Part shown: in pieces, positions 27,824 to 40,600 of the stretch
Layout: each line of letters begins with the position of its first letter
Numbering within the stretch: position 1 is the stretch's first letter
Origin: JAHRAW01 sp965262585
Lineage (GTDB): Bacteria; Pseudomonadota; Gammaproteobacteria; Arenicellales; Poriferihabitantaceae
DNA length: 64,000 bases
Direction: 5' to 3'
Assembly: GCA_965262585.1 (NCBI GenBank)
Contig: OZ253546.1
Location: forward strand, 2,046,001-2,110,000
Made by a program: the position numbers and the translations under genes
The notes under the pieces: generated by a model
The model's input: only the letters and a program-made list of their open reading frames with translations
Told to the model about the DNA's origin: nothing
Databases searched by the model: none

Positions 27824-28180
27824 TCAAGCGTTGTTGGGGTCCGCTTCTTCCGCCGAAGGTTGGGATTCATCATAATCCGCAGAGGCATCATCGTTATTTC
27901 CCGCGCCAACTTCCGCCCGGTTTCCCGGTTGATCGGATTCGCTCTCGTTCCCGTTCTCGCTCTGGCCCTCGTTCTCGTTCTTGCTCTGGCCCTCGCTTCT
28001 GGGTGTTTCACCGGTCTGTTCGTGCTTTATTTTATAGTAGATTTCCTCTCGGTGGACCGGAATATCTTTGGGGGCGTTGATTCCAATGCGCACCTGAGTG
28101 CCACGCACTCCCAGCACAGTAAGACGTACTTCATCGCCAATATAGACGGATTCACCGATTCGACGGGTAAGGATTAACAT
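27824..28180 (-). CDS. csrA: Carbon storage regulator CsrA with a long acidic C-terminal tail
   Basis: The first 54 residues are a normal CsrA (MLILTRRIGESVYIGDE... with Arg44 in VHREEIY), an RNA-binding dimer that recognises GGA motifs in mRNA leaders. A tail of about 64 residues rich in Glu, Asp, Asn, Ser and Gly follows, giving 118 residues against the usual 60-70. Part of the tail is coded by an imperfect 24-bp tandem repeat (GCTCTGGCCCTC at 27959 and 27983 on the plus strand). AGGAGC lies in good position before ATG 28180. It is divergent from the giant autotransporter gene and upstream of tRNA-Ser. Confidence 0.92.
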   Translation of the reverse strand: MLILTRRIGESVYIGDEVRLTVLGVRGTQVRIGINAPKDIPVHREEIYYKIKHEQTGETPRSEGQSKNENEGQSENGNESESDQPGNRAEVGAGNNDDASADYDESQPSAEEADPNNA

Positions 28181-28335
28181 TTGCTCTGCTCCTGTTGTGG
28201 ATATACTGCTATTTTTTGCATCAAATTCGTCGGCTTGTTGTCGCCCTGACACCCCGATGCCCAGCCGTAAAAATATACAATTTCGAGGCAAAGAACAACC
28301 CTTTTATATGCATCCATCCCCATAATGAGCGGCTG

Positions 28336-28372
28336 CGCCGCTTTGGACAGGCACGGGGGGCATATCCCTACT
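28336..28372. repeat. Degenerate dispersed repeat upstream of the autotransporter promoter
   Basis: GAGCGGCTGCGCCGCTTTGGACAGGCACGGGGGGCATATCCCTAC (from 28327) is a decayed copy of the second repeat family. It ends a few bases before the -35 element of the autotransporter promoter. It lies in the 443-bp csrA-autotransporter intergenic region. Confidence 0.65.
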
Positions 28373-28375
28373 AGG

Positions 28376-28405
28376 TTGACTGGTTGTTGGCAATTTTGAT
28401 ATAAT
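28376..28405 (+). promoter_or_regulatory. Strong sigma70-type promoter of the autotransporter gene or of a leader RNA
   Basis: TTGACT (28376-28381) and TATAAT (28400-28405) are separated by 18 bp, and TGA directly before TATAAT makes an extended -10. Transcription would start near 28412, leaving a leader of roughly 210 nt before the coding region. It is the best promoter match I see in the window. Confidence 0.7.
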
Positions 28406-28411
28406 CTGGCC

Positions 28412-28492
28412 ATACTTGGATATCTCCCAAAATGCGTGGGGAAAAAGCATGAGGGAATGGACGCATGCCGGTATTGTCCGGTGATATTTTTT
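28412..28492 (+). promoter_or_regulatory. Structured leader with GGA motifs, possible CsrA-binding element
   Basis: ATGCGT (28432-28437) pairs with ACGCAT (28461-28466). The enclosed loop and its edges hold GGA at 28440-28442, 28454-28456 and 28459-28461; another GGA is at 28418-28420. CsrA recognises GGA, often in hairpin loops. A small CCGG...CCGG stem followed by GATATTTTTT (to about 28492) might end a short RNA here. Function is inferred only. Confidence 0.35.
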
Positions 28493-28623
28493 GTGGCTAC
28501 CTATTTGTAGCATCGTGGTAGAACGGATCGTATTCGCAACTGGCGGGCGGATGACTTTTGTTGTCTGGCCGGCGGTTATTCGTGAACATTAAACAACCTG
28601 AAAAGACAACCTGAAACCTCACA

Positions 28624-31600
28624 ATGAGAACCCAACAATGCCCCCCCCCCCCCCCCCCCTCACAATTAAGTAACCGCAGACCCGCTGGCCACGGCTTATC
28701 GCTCGTGGGTTTGTTGTTCGGGTTACTGGCAATGCTGATAGTTCCCACCGCTCATGCGGTGCACGAATTTGTATTCACTTGGACCACCTCTACGCCGAAC
28801 GAACGAGTCGAAATCCCCATCTTTGAGGGTCAAGCTGCAGATTATGCCTACAATATTGAGTGGGGCGACAGCGGTCCCGCGTTTGTCGGACAAGTTGGCC
28901 GAGCCAGTCATGTGTATGTCACCCAGGGCGAATATCAAGTGCGCATCAGCGGCAATTTTCCGCGGATTTATTTTAAAGATAGTCCTCATATAAATCAACT
29001 CATCTCCATCGACCAATGGGGCGAAATACCATGGACTTCGATGGCGGGTGCTTTTGACGGTGCCACAAATCTCGCCGGGCAAGCAACCGATACCCCGAAT
29101 TTAAGTAATGTTACCGATATGTCCAACATGTTTTCCAATGCCAGTTCTTTTAATCAGGCTATTGGCGATTGGGATGTGAGTAATGTTACCAATATGTCCG
29201 ACATGTTTTCCAATGCCAGTTCTTTTAATAATGCTATTGGCGATTGGGATGTGAGTAAGGTTACCGATATGTCTAACATGTTTTCCAATGCCCGTGCTTT
29301 TAATCAGGCTATTGGCGAGTGGGATGTGAGTAATGTTCCCGATATGTCCGGCATGTTTTCCAATGCCCGTTCTTTTAATCAGGCTATTGGCGAGTGGGAT
29401 GTGAGTAATTTTACCGATATGTCCGGCATGTTTTCCAATGCCCATTCTTTTAATCAGGCTATTGGCGAGTGGGATGTGGGTAATGTTACCAATATGTCCG
29501 ACATGTTTTTCGAAGCCACTTCTTTTAATCAGGCTATTGGAGAGTGGGATGTGGGTAATGTTACCGATATGACTCAGATGTTTTTCGAAGCCAGGGCTTT
29601 TAATCAGGATATTGGCGATTGGGATGTGAGTAACGTTATCGACACCAAACTCATGTTCGTAAACGCGCCTTCTTTTAATCAGGATATTGGCAAATGGGAT
29701 GTGAGTAGTGTTACCAATATGACCAACATGTTTAGCGGAGCCCATGCTTTTAATCAGGATATTGGCGGTTGGGATGTGAGTAGTGTTACCAGTATGGGCG
29801 GTATGTTTGGCGGAGCCACTGCCTTTGATCAAGACCTGGGTGATTGGGATGTTGGCAGGGTTAGCAATATGTCCGGTATATTGGGTGGTGCTCCGCTTTC
29901 CGTGGATAACTACGATTCGTTGTTGACGGGTTGGTCTACCATAGTCGCCGGTGAATCGCGCCTACAAACTCGAGTTCAATTCACTCACCCTTCCCTTCAA
30001 TATTGCTCCGCCGCCGCCATCAGAGGCAGGCAAACTTTGATTGACAATCCGAATATCTGGAATCTCACTGATGGCGGACTAAGCCCGGACTGCTCCGACG
30101 ATGCTAGTTTAAGTGCGCTGTCCCTGTCGTCCGGGCAATTCAATGAAACCTTTGCTACCGATGTTGCCGCATACACTACGTTCGTTAAAAGTGATGTCGT
30201 CAACATCACCGTCAAAGCAACCCCCACCCACGCCAGCGCCACCTTCGACATCACCGCCACTACCGCAGGTGGCACACCACTCATCATTACCGACAGACTA
30301 GTTTCGGGCCTCAACCCAGGGGTAAACCACATCACCATTACCGTTGCCGCACAAAATGACGCCACACAGGACTACACCATCGTGGTTATACGAGATGCAC
30401 CCCCATCTTCGGATGACTTTGTAACCACCTGGCGCACCACTATACCGGGCGAAAGCATCACCATCCCCATCACCATTGGCGGCGGCGGTTATAATTATCT
30501 AGTTCATTGGGGCGATGGCGAGAGTACCCGCAACATCACTGGAGAAGCCACCCATGTTTATGCCCAGCCGGGCGAACATCGGGTGAGCATCAGCGGCACT
30601 TTCCCGCAGATCATTTTTCATGCGGATGACGATGCAACTCAACTCATCGCCCTCAACCAATGGGGAACTCAATCATGGAAGTCGATGGAGCGTGCTTTTG
30701 CCGGCGCCGAAAATATGGTCGGGTTAGCAACCGATACCCCTAATTTAATTGATGTTCGCAATATGTTCGGCATGTTTGGTGGCGCCGAACTCTTTAATCA
30801 GGATATTGGTCATTGGGATGTGACCCAGGTTACCGATATGACCGGAATGTTTGCTAACGCCTTTGCCTTTAATCAGGACATTGGTAATTGGAATGTGCTC
30901 CGGGTTACCACTATGCGGGGTATGTTTGCCCGGCGCGTGGGCAGTACTACAACCATGGCCTTTGATCAAGACCTTGGTGGTTGGAATGTCAGGCGTGTTA
31001 CTGACATGGCCTTTATGTTTGCAAACTCTGGGCTTTCCGTGGATAACTATGATGCGCTGTTGGAGGGTTGGTCTCAATTACCACTAACGCAAGGCGTGGT
31101 GTTCGATGGCGGTAATTCCACCTATTGCTTCGCCTTAGCCGCCAGGGATATTTTGACTGCCGATGACGGTTTTAACTGGACGATTACCGATAGAGGGCTA
31201 GGCGAATGCTCCGCCGATGCCGACCTAAGCGGCTTGTCGCTGTCGCCCGGGTCGTTGATTGAAACCTTTGAGACCGATGTTCTCGACTACACGGTATCGA
31301 TTGACAACACCATCACCGAAACCACAATTACGGCAACCCGCTCCGACGGCAGTGCCAGAATCGAAATCACCGGCACTGATGTCTATGGCAACGCATTACC
31401 TATGACCGGCGGAACCTTTACCGGCTTAAGCCTCGGCAAAAACACCATCACCATTGCCGTTACCGCACAAAACGGCACTACCACACGGACCTACAGCATC
31501 GCAATTACGCGATTTACGATCCCAACTATAGATGATTTTGTTACCACTTGGGTCCTCACCGGGAGTACCAGAAATATCAGCATTCCCTTCGCAGGCGGTG

Positions 31601-34600
31601 GTTATGATTATTCCGTTGACTGGGGCGATGGCGCATTCACCAGTGGTCATAGGGGACTTGCCGAGCATACTTATGCCAGTGCAGGCACCTATCAAGTGCG
31701 CATCAGCGGCACTTTCCCGCGCATTGCTTTTGGAGGTCAATCGAACCTCAGATTCATCGACCAATGGGGCACTCAACAATGGACTTCAATGGCGGATGCT
31801 TTTAATGACGCCACCTTTGTCAACGGGCGAGCATCTGACACCCCTGATTTAAGTAATGTTACCGATATGTCTTTTATGTTTCGTCAAGCCGGTTTCTTTA
31901 ATCAGGACATTGGTGATTGGGATGTGAGCAAGGTTACCGATATGACTCAGATGTTTACGAGTGCCTTATCCTTTAATCAGGATATTGGTGATTGGGATGT
32001 GAGTAATGTTACAACTATGCAACGCATGTTTAATGTTGCCGTAAATTTTAATCAGAACCTCGGTGATTGGGACGTGAGCAGTGTTCAAAATATGGCGAAT
32101 ATGTTTGCGAACAATGGGGTACTTTCCACGGCTAACTACGATGCGCTGTTGCGGGGTTGGGCTACTATAGATAGCGATGAATCACCACTACGACCAAACG
32201 TTGCCTTCCATGCCGGCTCTGCCACCTATTGTGAGGTAACCGCCCGAGGTGTTTTGACTGACGACGCCGGTAATAACTGGGACATCACCGATGGCGGACA
32301 AACCACCAGCCCTTGCTCCGCCGATGCCAACCTAAGCGACCTGTCTTTGTCGCCCGGGGAATTAAATGAAACGTTTAATACCGATGTCCTCGACTACACC
32401 GCATCATTTGAAAATATTCTCACCGCCACCACAATCACCGCCACCCCCAGAAATGAGAAGGCCGTGTTCAGAATCACCGGCATTGCCGCAGATAACACAC
32501 CACTGGCGGTAAGTGACACAACCGTTTCGGGGCTCACCGTAGGGGCGAATGACATCACCATTACCGTTATCGCACAAACTGGCGTCTCGCTGGATTACAC
32601 CATCACGGTTACCCGTGCCGCATCCGCCATTGCGACTTTGAGCGGTTTGGAGTTGTCCGGCAGCGAATTAGATCCGCTCTTTGAAACTGGCACATTGGAT
32701 TACACCGCCGGCATTGCCAATGATGTCACCAACGCCGTAATCATCGCCACCCCCACAGATCCCACTGCCAGCATCGCGATCACCGGCAGTAACTCAACTG
32801 ACACAAAATTACCCGTGAACGGCATGACTGTTTCGGGCCTCAGGGTAGGGGTGAATGACATCACCGTTACCGTTACCGCACAAAACGGCATTGCTCAAAC
32901 TATCTACACCATCACGGTTACCCGAGACCAGTCTAGCGTTGCGACTTTGAGTACTTTGGTGTTGTCTGACGGCGTATTAGATCCGGTCTTTGACAGCGAC
33001 ACGCTTGAATACGCCGCCGGTGTCGATAATGGTGTTGAGATGCTTACCGTTACCCCGACTGTTACCGATGATACGGCTACGATTATGGTAAATACCGTTG
33101 CCGTGAATAGCGGCGAGGCGAGTGACGCCATCGCCCTGACCACCGGGGCAAACACCATCACCATTGTCGTCACCGCCGAAGACGACACCATAAAGACCTA
33201 CATCATCATGGTTACCCGGGCCCAGTCTAGCGTTGCGACTTTGAGTACTTTGGTGTTGTCTGACGGCGTATTAGATCCGGTCTTTGACAGCGACACGCTT
33301 GAATACGCCGCCGATGTCGATAATGGTGTTGCTATGCTTACGGTTACCCCGACTGTTAGCGATGATACGGCTACGATTACGGTAGATACCGTTGTCGTGA
33401 ATAGCGGCGAGGCGAGTGGTGACATTGATTTGACGGTAGGTGATAACACCATCACCATTGTCGTCACCGCCGAAGACACCACCACCATAAATACCTACAT
33501 CCTCACGATTACCCGACTCCGATCCAGCGATGCCAGTTTGAGCGAATTGTCCCTGTCGACCGGGGAGTTGAATGAAACCTTTGCTCCCGCTACTACCGGA
33601 TACACGACCTCGGTTATCGAGACAATCACCAGCACCACAATCACGGCAACCCCCACAGATCCTAATGCCACCGCCGCAATCACCGGCACTGCCGCAGATG
33701 GCGTCACACCATTAACTATAAACGACACCATCGTTTCGGACCTCACCGTAGGGGCGAACACCATCACCATTACCGTCACCGCCGAAAACGCCACCACACA
33801 GGCCTACACCATCACCTTCACGGTGAACACTGCACCGACCGCCAATGCGGGCCTCGACCAAAGCGTGGATGAGGGCGTGATGGTGACGCTGGACGGCAAC
33901 GCCAGCGATGATCCTGAAGACCAAACGCTGACCTTTCTATGGACGCAAGTTGGCGCATCGACGGTGAGTTTGACGAATGCGGCTATGACAACCGCGACTT
34001 TTACCGCCCCCACGCAGTTGCTGACGGATTTGATGTTGACCTTCAGCCTGACCGTCACCGAACCGAGCGGGCAAACCGGAAGCGACACGGTAATTATCAC
34101 CGTAACCGCCGGAATCAATGACCCGCCGACCGCCGATGCGGGCGCTGACCAAAGCGTCGATGAGGGTGTGATGGTGACCCTGGACGGCAGTGCCAGCGAT
34201 GATCCGGAAGACCAAACACTGACCTTTGCATGGACACAGGTTGGCGCATCGACGGTAAATTTGAGTAGCACAACCGCCGAACGCCCAACTTTCACCGCAC
34301 CCACGGAGTTACTAACGGATTTGACCTTGACCTTCAGCCTGACCGTCAATGACGGAGTGAATATTTCAGCGGCGGCGGATACGGTAATCATCACCATAAC
34401 CGCAGGCAACAACGACCTGCCGATTGTCGAAGCGGGTAATCCACAAACCGTGGCCGAGGGTGCATCGGTAACTTTGACCGGCAGCGGCACCGATCCGGAA
34501 GGCCAGACATTGACCTTTCTATGGACGCAAGTCGATACTTCGACGGTGAGTTTGACGAACCCGACTATGACAACCGCGACTTTCACCGCGCCCACGCAGT

Positions 34601-37600
34601 TGGTGAATAATGTGTTATTGACTTTCCGCCTAACCGCAACCGAACCAAGCGGCGGTCAAAGCGGAAACGACATGGTGGTAATCACCGTAACCGCCGGAAT
34701 CAATGACCCGCCCACCGCCGATGCGGGCCCTGACCAAAGCGTGGATGAGGGCATGATGGTGACGCTGGACGGTAGTGCCAGCGATGATCCTGAAGACCAG
34801 ACGCTGACCTTTATGTGGACACAAACCGGCAGCACATCGACGGTAAATTTGAGTAGCACAACCGCCGAACGCCCGACTTTTGATGCGCCGGATGAGTTGC
34901 TGACAGACTTGACTCTGACCTTCAGTTTGACGGTTAGTGACGGAATGAATACTTCGGCGGCAGCGGATACGGTGGTAATTACCATAACCGCCGGGCCAAA
35001 CGACCCGCCGATTGTCGAGGCGGGTAATCCACAAACCGTGGGCGAGGGTGCATCGGTAACCTTGACCGGCAGTGCCACCGACCCGGAAGGCCAGACGCTG
35101 ACCTTCTTGTGGACGCAGGTCGACACCTCGACGGTGAGTTTGACGAACCCGACTATGACAACCGCAACTTTTACCGCCCCCACGCAGTTGGCAAATAACT
35201 TGTTATTGACTTTCCGCCTAACCGCAACCGAGCCAAGTGGCGGTCAAAGCGGAAGCGACATGGTAGTAATCACCGTAACCGCCGGAACCAATGACCCGCC
35301 GACCGCTGATGCGGGGCCCGACCAAAGCGTCGATGAGGGCGCGATGGTCACGCTGGACGGCAGTGCCAGCGATGATCCTGAAGACCAGACGCTGACCTTT
35401 GCGTGGACTCAGGTTGGCAGCACATCGACGGTGAGTTTGAGTAGTGCGACTGCCGAACGACCAACTTTTGATGCACCGAATGAGTTGCTGACCGATGTAA
35501 CCCTGACTTTCAGTTTGACGGTCAGCGATGGAATGAATACTTCGGCAGCGGCGGATACGGTGGTCATCACCATAACCGCCGGCCCGAACGACCCGCCGAT
35601 TGTCGAAGCAGGTAATCCACAAACCGTGGCCGAGGGTGCATCGGTAACTTTGACCGGCAGTGCCACCGACCCAGAAGGCCAGACATTGACCTTCCTATGG
35701 ACGCAGGTCGATACGGCTACGGTGAGTTTGACGAATCCGACTATGACAACCGCGACTTTCACCGCGCCTACGCAGTTGGTGAATAATGTGCTATTGACTT
35801 TCCGTCTAACCGCAACCGAACCGGGCGATGTTCAAAGCGGAATGGACATGGTGGTAATCACCGTAACCGCCGGAACCAATGACCCGCCGACCGCTGATGC
35901 GGGCCCCGACCAAAGCGTCGATGAGGGCGCCATGGTGACATTGGACGGCAGTGCCAGCGATGATCCAGAAAACCAAACACTGACCTTTGCATGGACGCAG
36001 GTTGGCAGCACATCGACGGTAAATTTGAGTAGCGCGACTGCCGAACGCCCGACTTTTGATGCGCCGGATGAATTGCTGACAGATGTAACCTTGACTTTCA
36101 GCCTGACGGTTAGCGATGGAATGAATACTTCAGCGGCGGCGGATACGGTAATTATCACCGTAACCGCGGGCCCGAACGACCCGCCGATTGTCGAGGCGGG
36201 TAATCCACAAACCGTGGCCGAGGGTGCATCGGTGACTTTGACCGGCAGCGGCACCGACCCAGAAGGCCAGACGCTGACCTTCTTGTGGACGCAGGTCGAT
36301 ACCTCGACCGTGAGTTTGACGAACCCGACTATGACAACCGCGACTTTTACCGCGCCTACGCAGTTGGTGAATAATGTGTTATTAACTTTCCGTCTAACCG
36401 CAACCGAACCGAGCGATGTTCAAAGCGGAATGGACATGGTGGTAATCACCGTAACCGCCGGAATCAATGACCCACCCACCGCCGATGCCGGACCCGACCA
36501 AAGCGTCGATGAGGGCACCATGGTGACGCTGGACGGCAGTTCCAGCGATGACCCTGAAGACCAGACGCTGACCTTTGCATGGACGCAAGTTGGCGCATCG
36601 ACGGTAAATTTGAGTAGCGCGACTGCCGAACGCCCGACTTTTGATGCCCCGGATGAGTTATTGACCGATGTAACCCTGACTTTCAGTCTGACGGTCAGTG
36701 ATGGAATGAATACTTCGGCGGCGGCGGATACGGTGGTAATTACCATAACCGCGGGCCCGAACGACCCGCCGATTGTCGAAGCGGGGAATCCACAAACCGT
36801 GGGCGAGGGTGCATCGGTAACCTTGACCGGCAGTGGCACCGACCCGGAAGGCCAGACGCTGACCTTCTTGTGGACGCAGGTCGATACCTCGACGGTAAGT
36901 TTGACGAACCCGACTATGACAACCGCGACTTTTACCGCCCCCACGCAGTTGGCGAATAATGTGTTATTGACTTTCCGCCTGACCGCAACTGAACCAAGCG
37001 GCGGTCAAAGCGGAAACGACATGGTAGTAATCACCGTAACCGCCGGAATCAATGACCCGCCGACCGCCGATGCCGGCCCCGACCAAAGCGTCGATGAGGG
37101 CATGATGGTCACGCTGGATGGCAGCGCCAGCGATGATCCTGAAGACCAAACGCTGACCTTTGCATGGACACAAACCGGCAGCACATCGACGGTAAATCTG
37201 AGCAGTGCGACTGCCGAACGACCGACTTTTGATGCGCCGGATGAGTTACTGACGGATGTAACCTTGACCTTCAGTTTGACGGTTAGTGACGGAATGAATA
37301 CTTCGGCAGCGGCGGATACGGTAATTATCACCGTAACCGCCGGCAACAATGACCCGCCGATTGTCGAAGCAGGTAATCCGCAAACCGTGGGCGAGGGTGC
37401 ATCGGTAACTTTGACCGGCAGTGCCACAGACCCGGAAGGCCAGACATTGACCTTCTTATGGACGCAGGTCGATACCTCGACGGTGAGTTTGACGAACCCG
37501 ACTATGACAACCGCGACTTTCACCGCGCCTACGCAGTTGGCAAATAATGTGTTATTGACTTTCCGTCTAACCGCAACCGAACCAAGCGGCGGTCAAAGCG

Positions 37601-40600
37601 GAAGCGACATGGTGGTAATCACCGTAACCGCCGGAACCAATGACCCGCCGACCGCCGATGCCGGCCCCGACCAAAGCGTGGGAGAGGGCGTGATGGTGAC
37701 GCTGGACGGTAGTGCCAGCGATGATCCTGAAGACCAGACGCTGACCTTTGCATGGACGCAGACCGGCAGCACATCGACGGTAAATTTAAGCAGCGCGACT
37801 GCCGAACGCCCGACTTTTGATGCGCCGGATGAGTTATTGACAGACTTGACCCTGACTTTCAGCCTGACAGTCAGCGATGGAATGAATACTTCAGCGGCGG
37901 CGGATACGGTAATTATCACCGTAACCGCCGGCAACAACGACCCGCCGATTGTCGAAGCGGGTAATCCACAAACCGTGGGCGAGGGTGCATCGGTAACTTT
38001 GACCGGCAGTGCCACCGACCCGGAAGGCCAGACATTGACTTTTCTATGGACGCAGGTCGATACCGCTACGGTGAGTTTGACGAATGCAGCGATGACCACC
38101 GCGACTTTTACCGCCCCCACGCAGTTGGTGAATAATGTGTTATTAACTTTCCGTCTGACCGCAACCGAGCCGAGCGGCGGTCAAAGCGGAAACGACATGG
38201 TAGTAATCACCGTAACCGCCGGAACCAATGACCCGCCCACCGCCGATGCGGGCCCCGACCAAAGCGTCGATGAGGGCGCGATGGTGACGCTGGACGGCAG
38301 TGCCAGCGATGATCCAGAAGACCAAACGCTGACCTTTGCGTGGACTCAGGTTGGCGCATCGACGGTGAGTTTGAGTAGTGCGACTGCCGAACGTCCGACT
38401 TTTGATGCACCGGATGAGTTATTGACGGATTTGACTCTGACCTTCAGTTTGACGGTTAGTGACGGAATGAATACTTCGGCGGCGGCGGATACGGTCGTCA
38501 TCACCGTAACCGCCGGCCCGAACGACCCGCCGATTGTCGAAGCGGGTACTCCGCAAACCGTGGGCGAGGGTACGCCGGTAACTTTGACCGGCAGCGGCAC
38601 CGACCCAGAAGGCCAGACATTGACCTTCTTGTGGACGCAAGTCGATACCTCGACGGTGAGTTTGACGAACCCGACTATGACAACCGCGACTTTTACCGCG
38701 CCTACGCAGTTAGCAAATAATGTGTTATTGACTTTCCGTCTGACCGCAACCGAACCGGGCGATGTTCAAAGCGGAAACGACATGGTAGTAATCACCGTAA
38801 CCGCCGGAACCAATGACCCACCGACCGCTGATGCCGGCCCCGACCAAAGCGTGGATGAGGGCGTGATGGTGACGCTGGACGGCAGAGCCAGCGATGATCC
38901 GGAAGATCAGACGCTGACCTTTGCATGGACTCAGGTTGGCAGCACATCGACGGTAAATTTGAGTAGCGCGACTGCCGAACGCCCGACCTTTGATGCGCCG
39001 GATGAGTTATTGACTGATTTGACTCTGACCTTCAGCCTGACGGTCAGTGATGGAATGAATACTTCAGCGGCGGCGGATACGGTAGTAATCACCGTAACCG
39101 CCGGCAACAATGACCCGCCGATTGTCGAAGCGGGTAATCCGCAAACCGTGGGCGAGGGTACGCCAGTGACTTTGACCGGCAGCGGCACCGACCCGGAAGG
39201 CCAGACGCTGACCTTTGCATGGACGCAGGTCAATACCTCAACGGTGGTTTTGGCGAATGCGACTACCACCACCGCGACTTTTACCGCCCCTACGCAGTTG
39301 GTGAATAATTTGTTATTGACTTTCCGTCTGACCGCCACCGAGCCGAGCGGCGGTCAAAGCGGAAACGACACGGTAATTATCACCGTAACCGCCGGGCCGA
39401 ACGATGCGCCGATTGTCGAGGCGGGTGATCCACAAACCGTGGGCGAGGGTGCATCGGTAACCTTGACCGGCAGCGGCACAGACCCGGAAGGCCAGATACC
39501 GCTGACCTTTATGTGGACGCAGGTCGGCGCATCGACGGTGGTTTTGATGAATGCGGCTACGACAACCGCGACTTTTACCGCGCCCACGCAGTTGGCGAAT
39601 GATTTGTTATTGACTTTCCGCCTGACCGCAACCGAACCAAGCGGCGGTCAAAGCGGAAACGACATGGTGGTAATCACGGTTACACGAGCCGCACCATCCC
39701 TATCCGGCGATGCTACTTTGAGCGACTTGACGATGTCCACCGGCACATTGTCGCCAAACTTCGACAGCACTATAGACGCTTACACCGCCGACGTCGATAA
39801 TGAGGTTACGATACTTACGGTTACCCCGACTGCCACAGATGATACGGCTACGATTAGGGTCGATGGCGGTGGAAATTCCGGTGCCAACGTTGTGGCGAGT
39901 GGCACGGCGAGTGGCGCCATCGCCCTGACCGCAGGCAAGAATACCATCACCATTGCCGTTACCGCACAAGACAACACGCCAAAAAACTACACAATAATGG
40001 TTATGCAAAAGCCAACAGTGCAGATCGATAACCTGATCGATAACCTGACCGAGCACCTGGCGGTGAATGAGTTCATTTTGCCGGATGCCGCTCGTGCCAT
40101 AGTGGATAATATAGTTCAAGCGGTCGGCAATAGAATTAGCGCTTCTGATTCGAACGCTGCGGTTGGAACGGGCAGTTTCCAATTCGGCGGCGGCAATTCC
40201 CTGCACGGAATTTTAGTCAACAACGGCCGGGATGTTCAAAACGATTCCTTTGACTGGAAAAAACTGATGGGTAATTCATCGTTTGTGATGCCGCTTAACG
40301 CCGTTGATAGCGACGGCAACACAGTCGGCAACACCACGATTTGGGGCAACGGAAGTTATGTCAACCTCTCCGGCGGGGGTTCCGGCGAGGTGAAATGGGA
40401 TGGCGATTTGGGCGGAATTATTCTCGGCATCGACACCAAACCACACTCCGATTTATTGCTCGGGTTATCGGTTTCACAAACTGCCGGTTCATTCGATTAC
40501 ACCCATATCGATGGCGACAAAGGCACCTACAAAACCGACCTGACCAGCATTACTCCGTATGTGGATTGGAAATCTGGTAACTTTGATTTATGGGCGACCG

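Noticed and set aside
28641..28659. Poly-C tract as a pure assembly error
   Set aside because: The exact length may be uncertain, but the frame is open for more than 4,000 codons and a signal peptide follows directly, so a long C tract at this place is real.
29101..29832. Long minus-strand open frame through the BspA-type repeats
   Set aside because: It is a periodic shadow of the 75-bp coding repeats on the plus strand, with no start signals and no family resemblance.
29101..29890. Regular 75-bp repeats as a CRISPR array
   Set aside because: The repeats are in frame and code for BspA-type modules; there are no unique spacers and no cas genes.
33804..39587. Series of minus-strand open frames of 100-260 codons in the 588-bp array
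   Set aside because: They repeat with the same period as the plus-strand modules and are by-products of that repeat.
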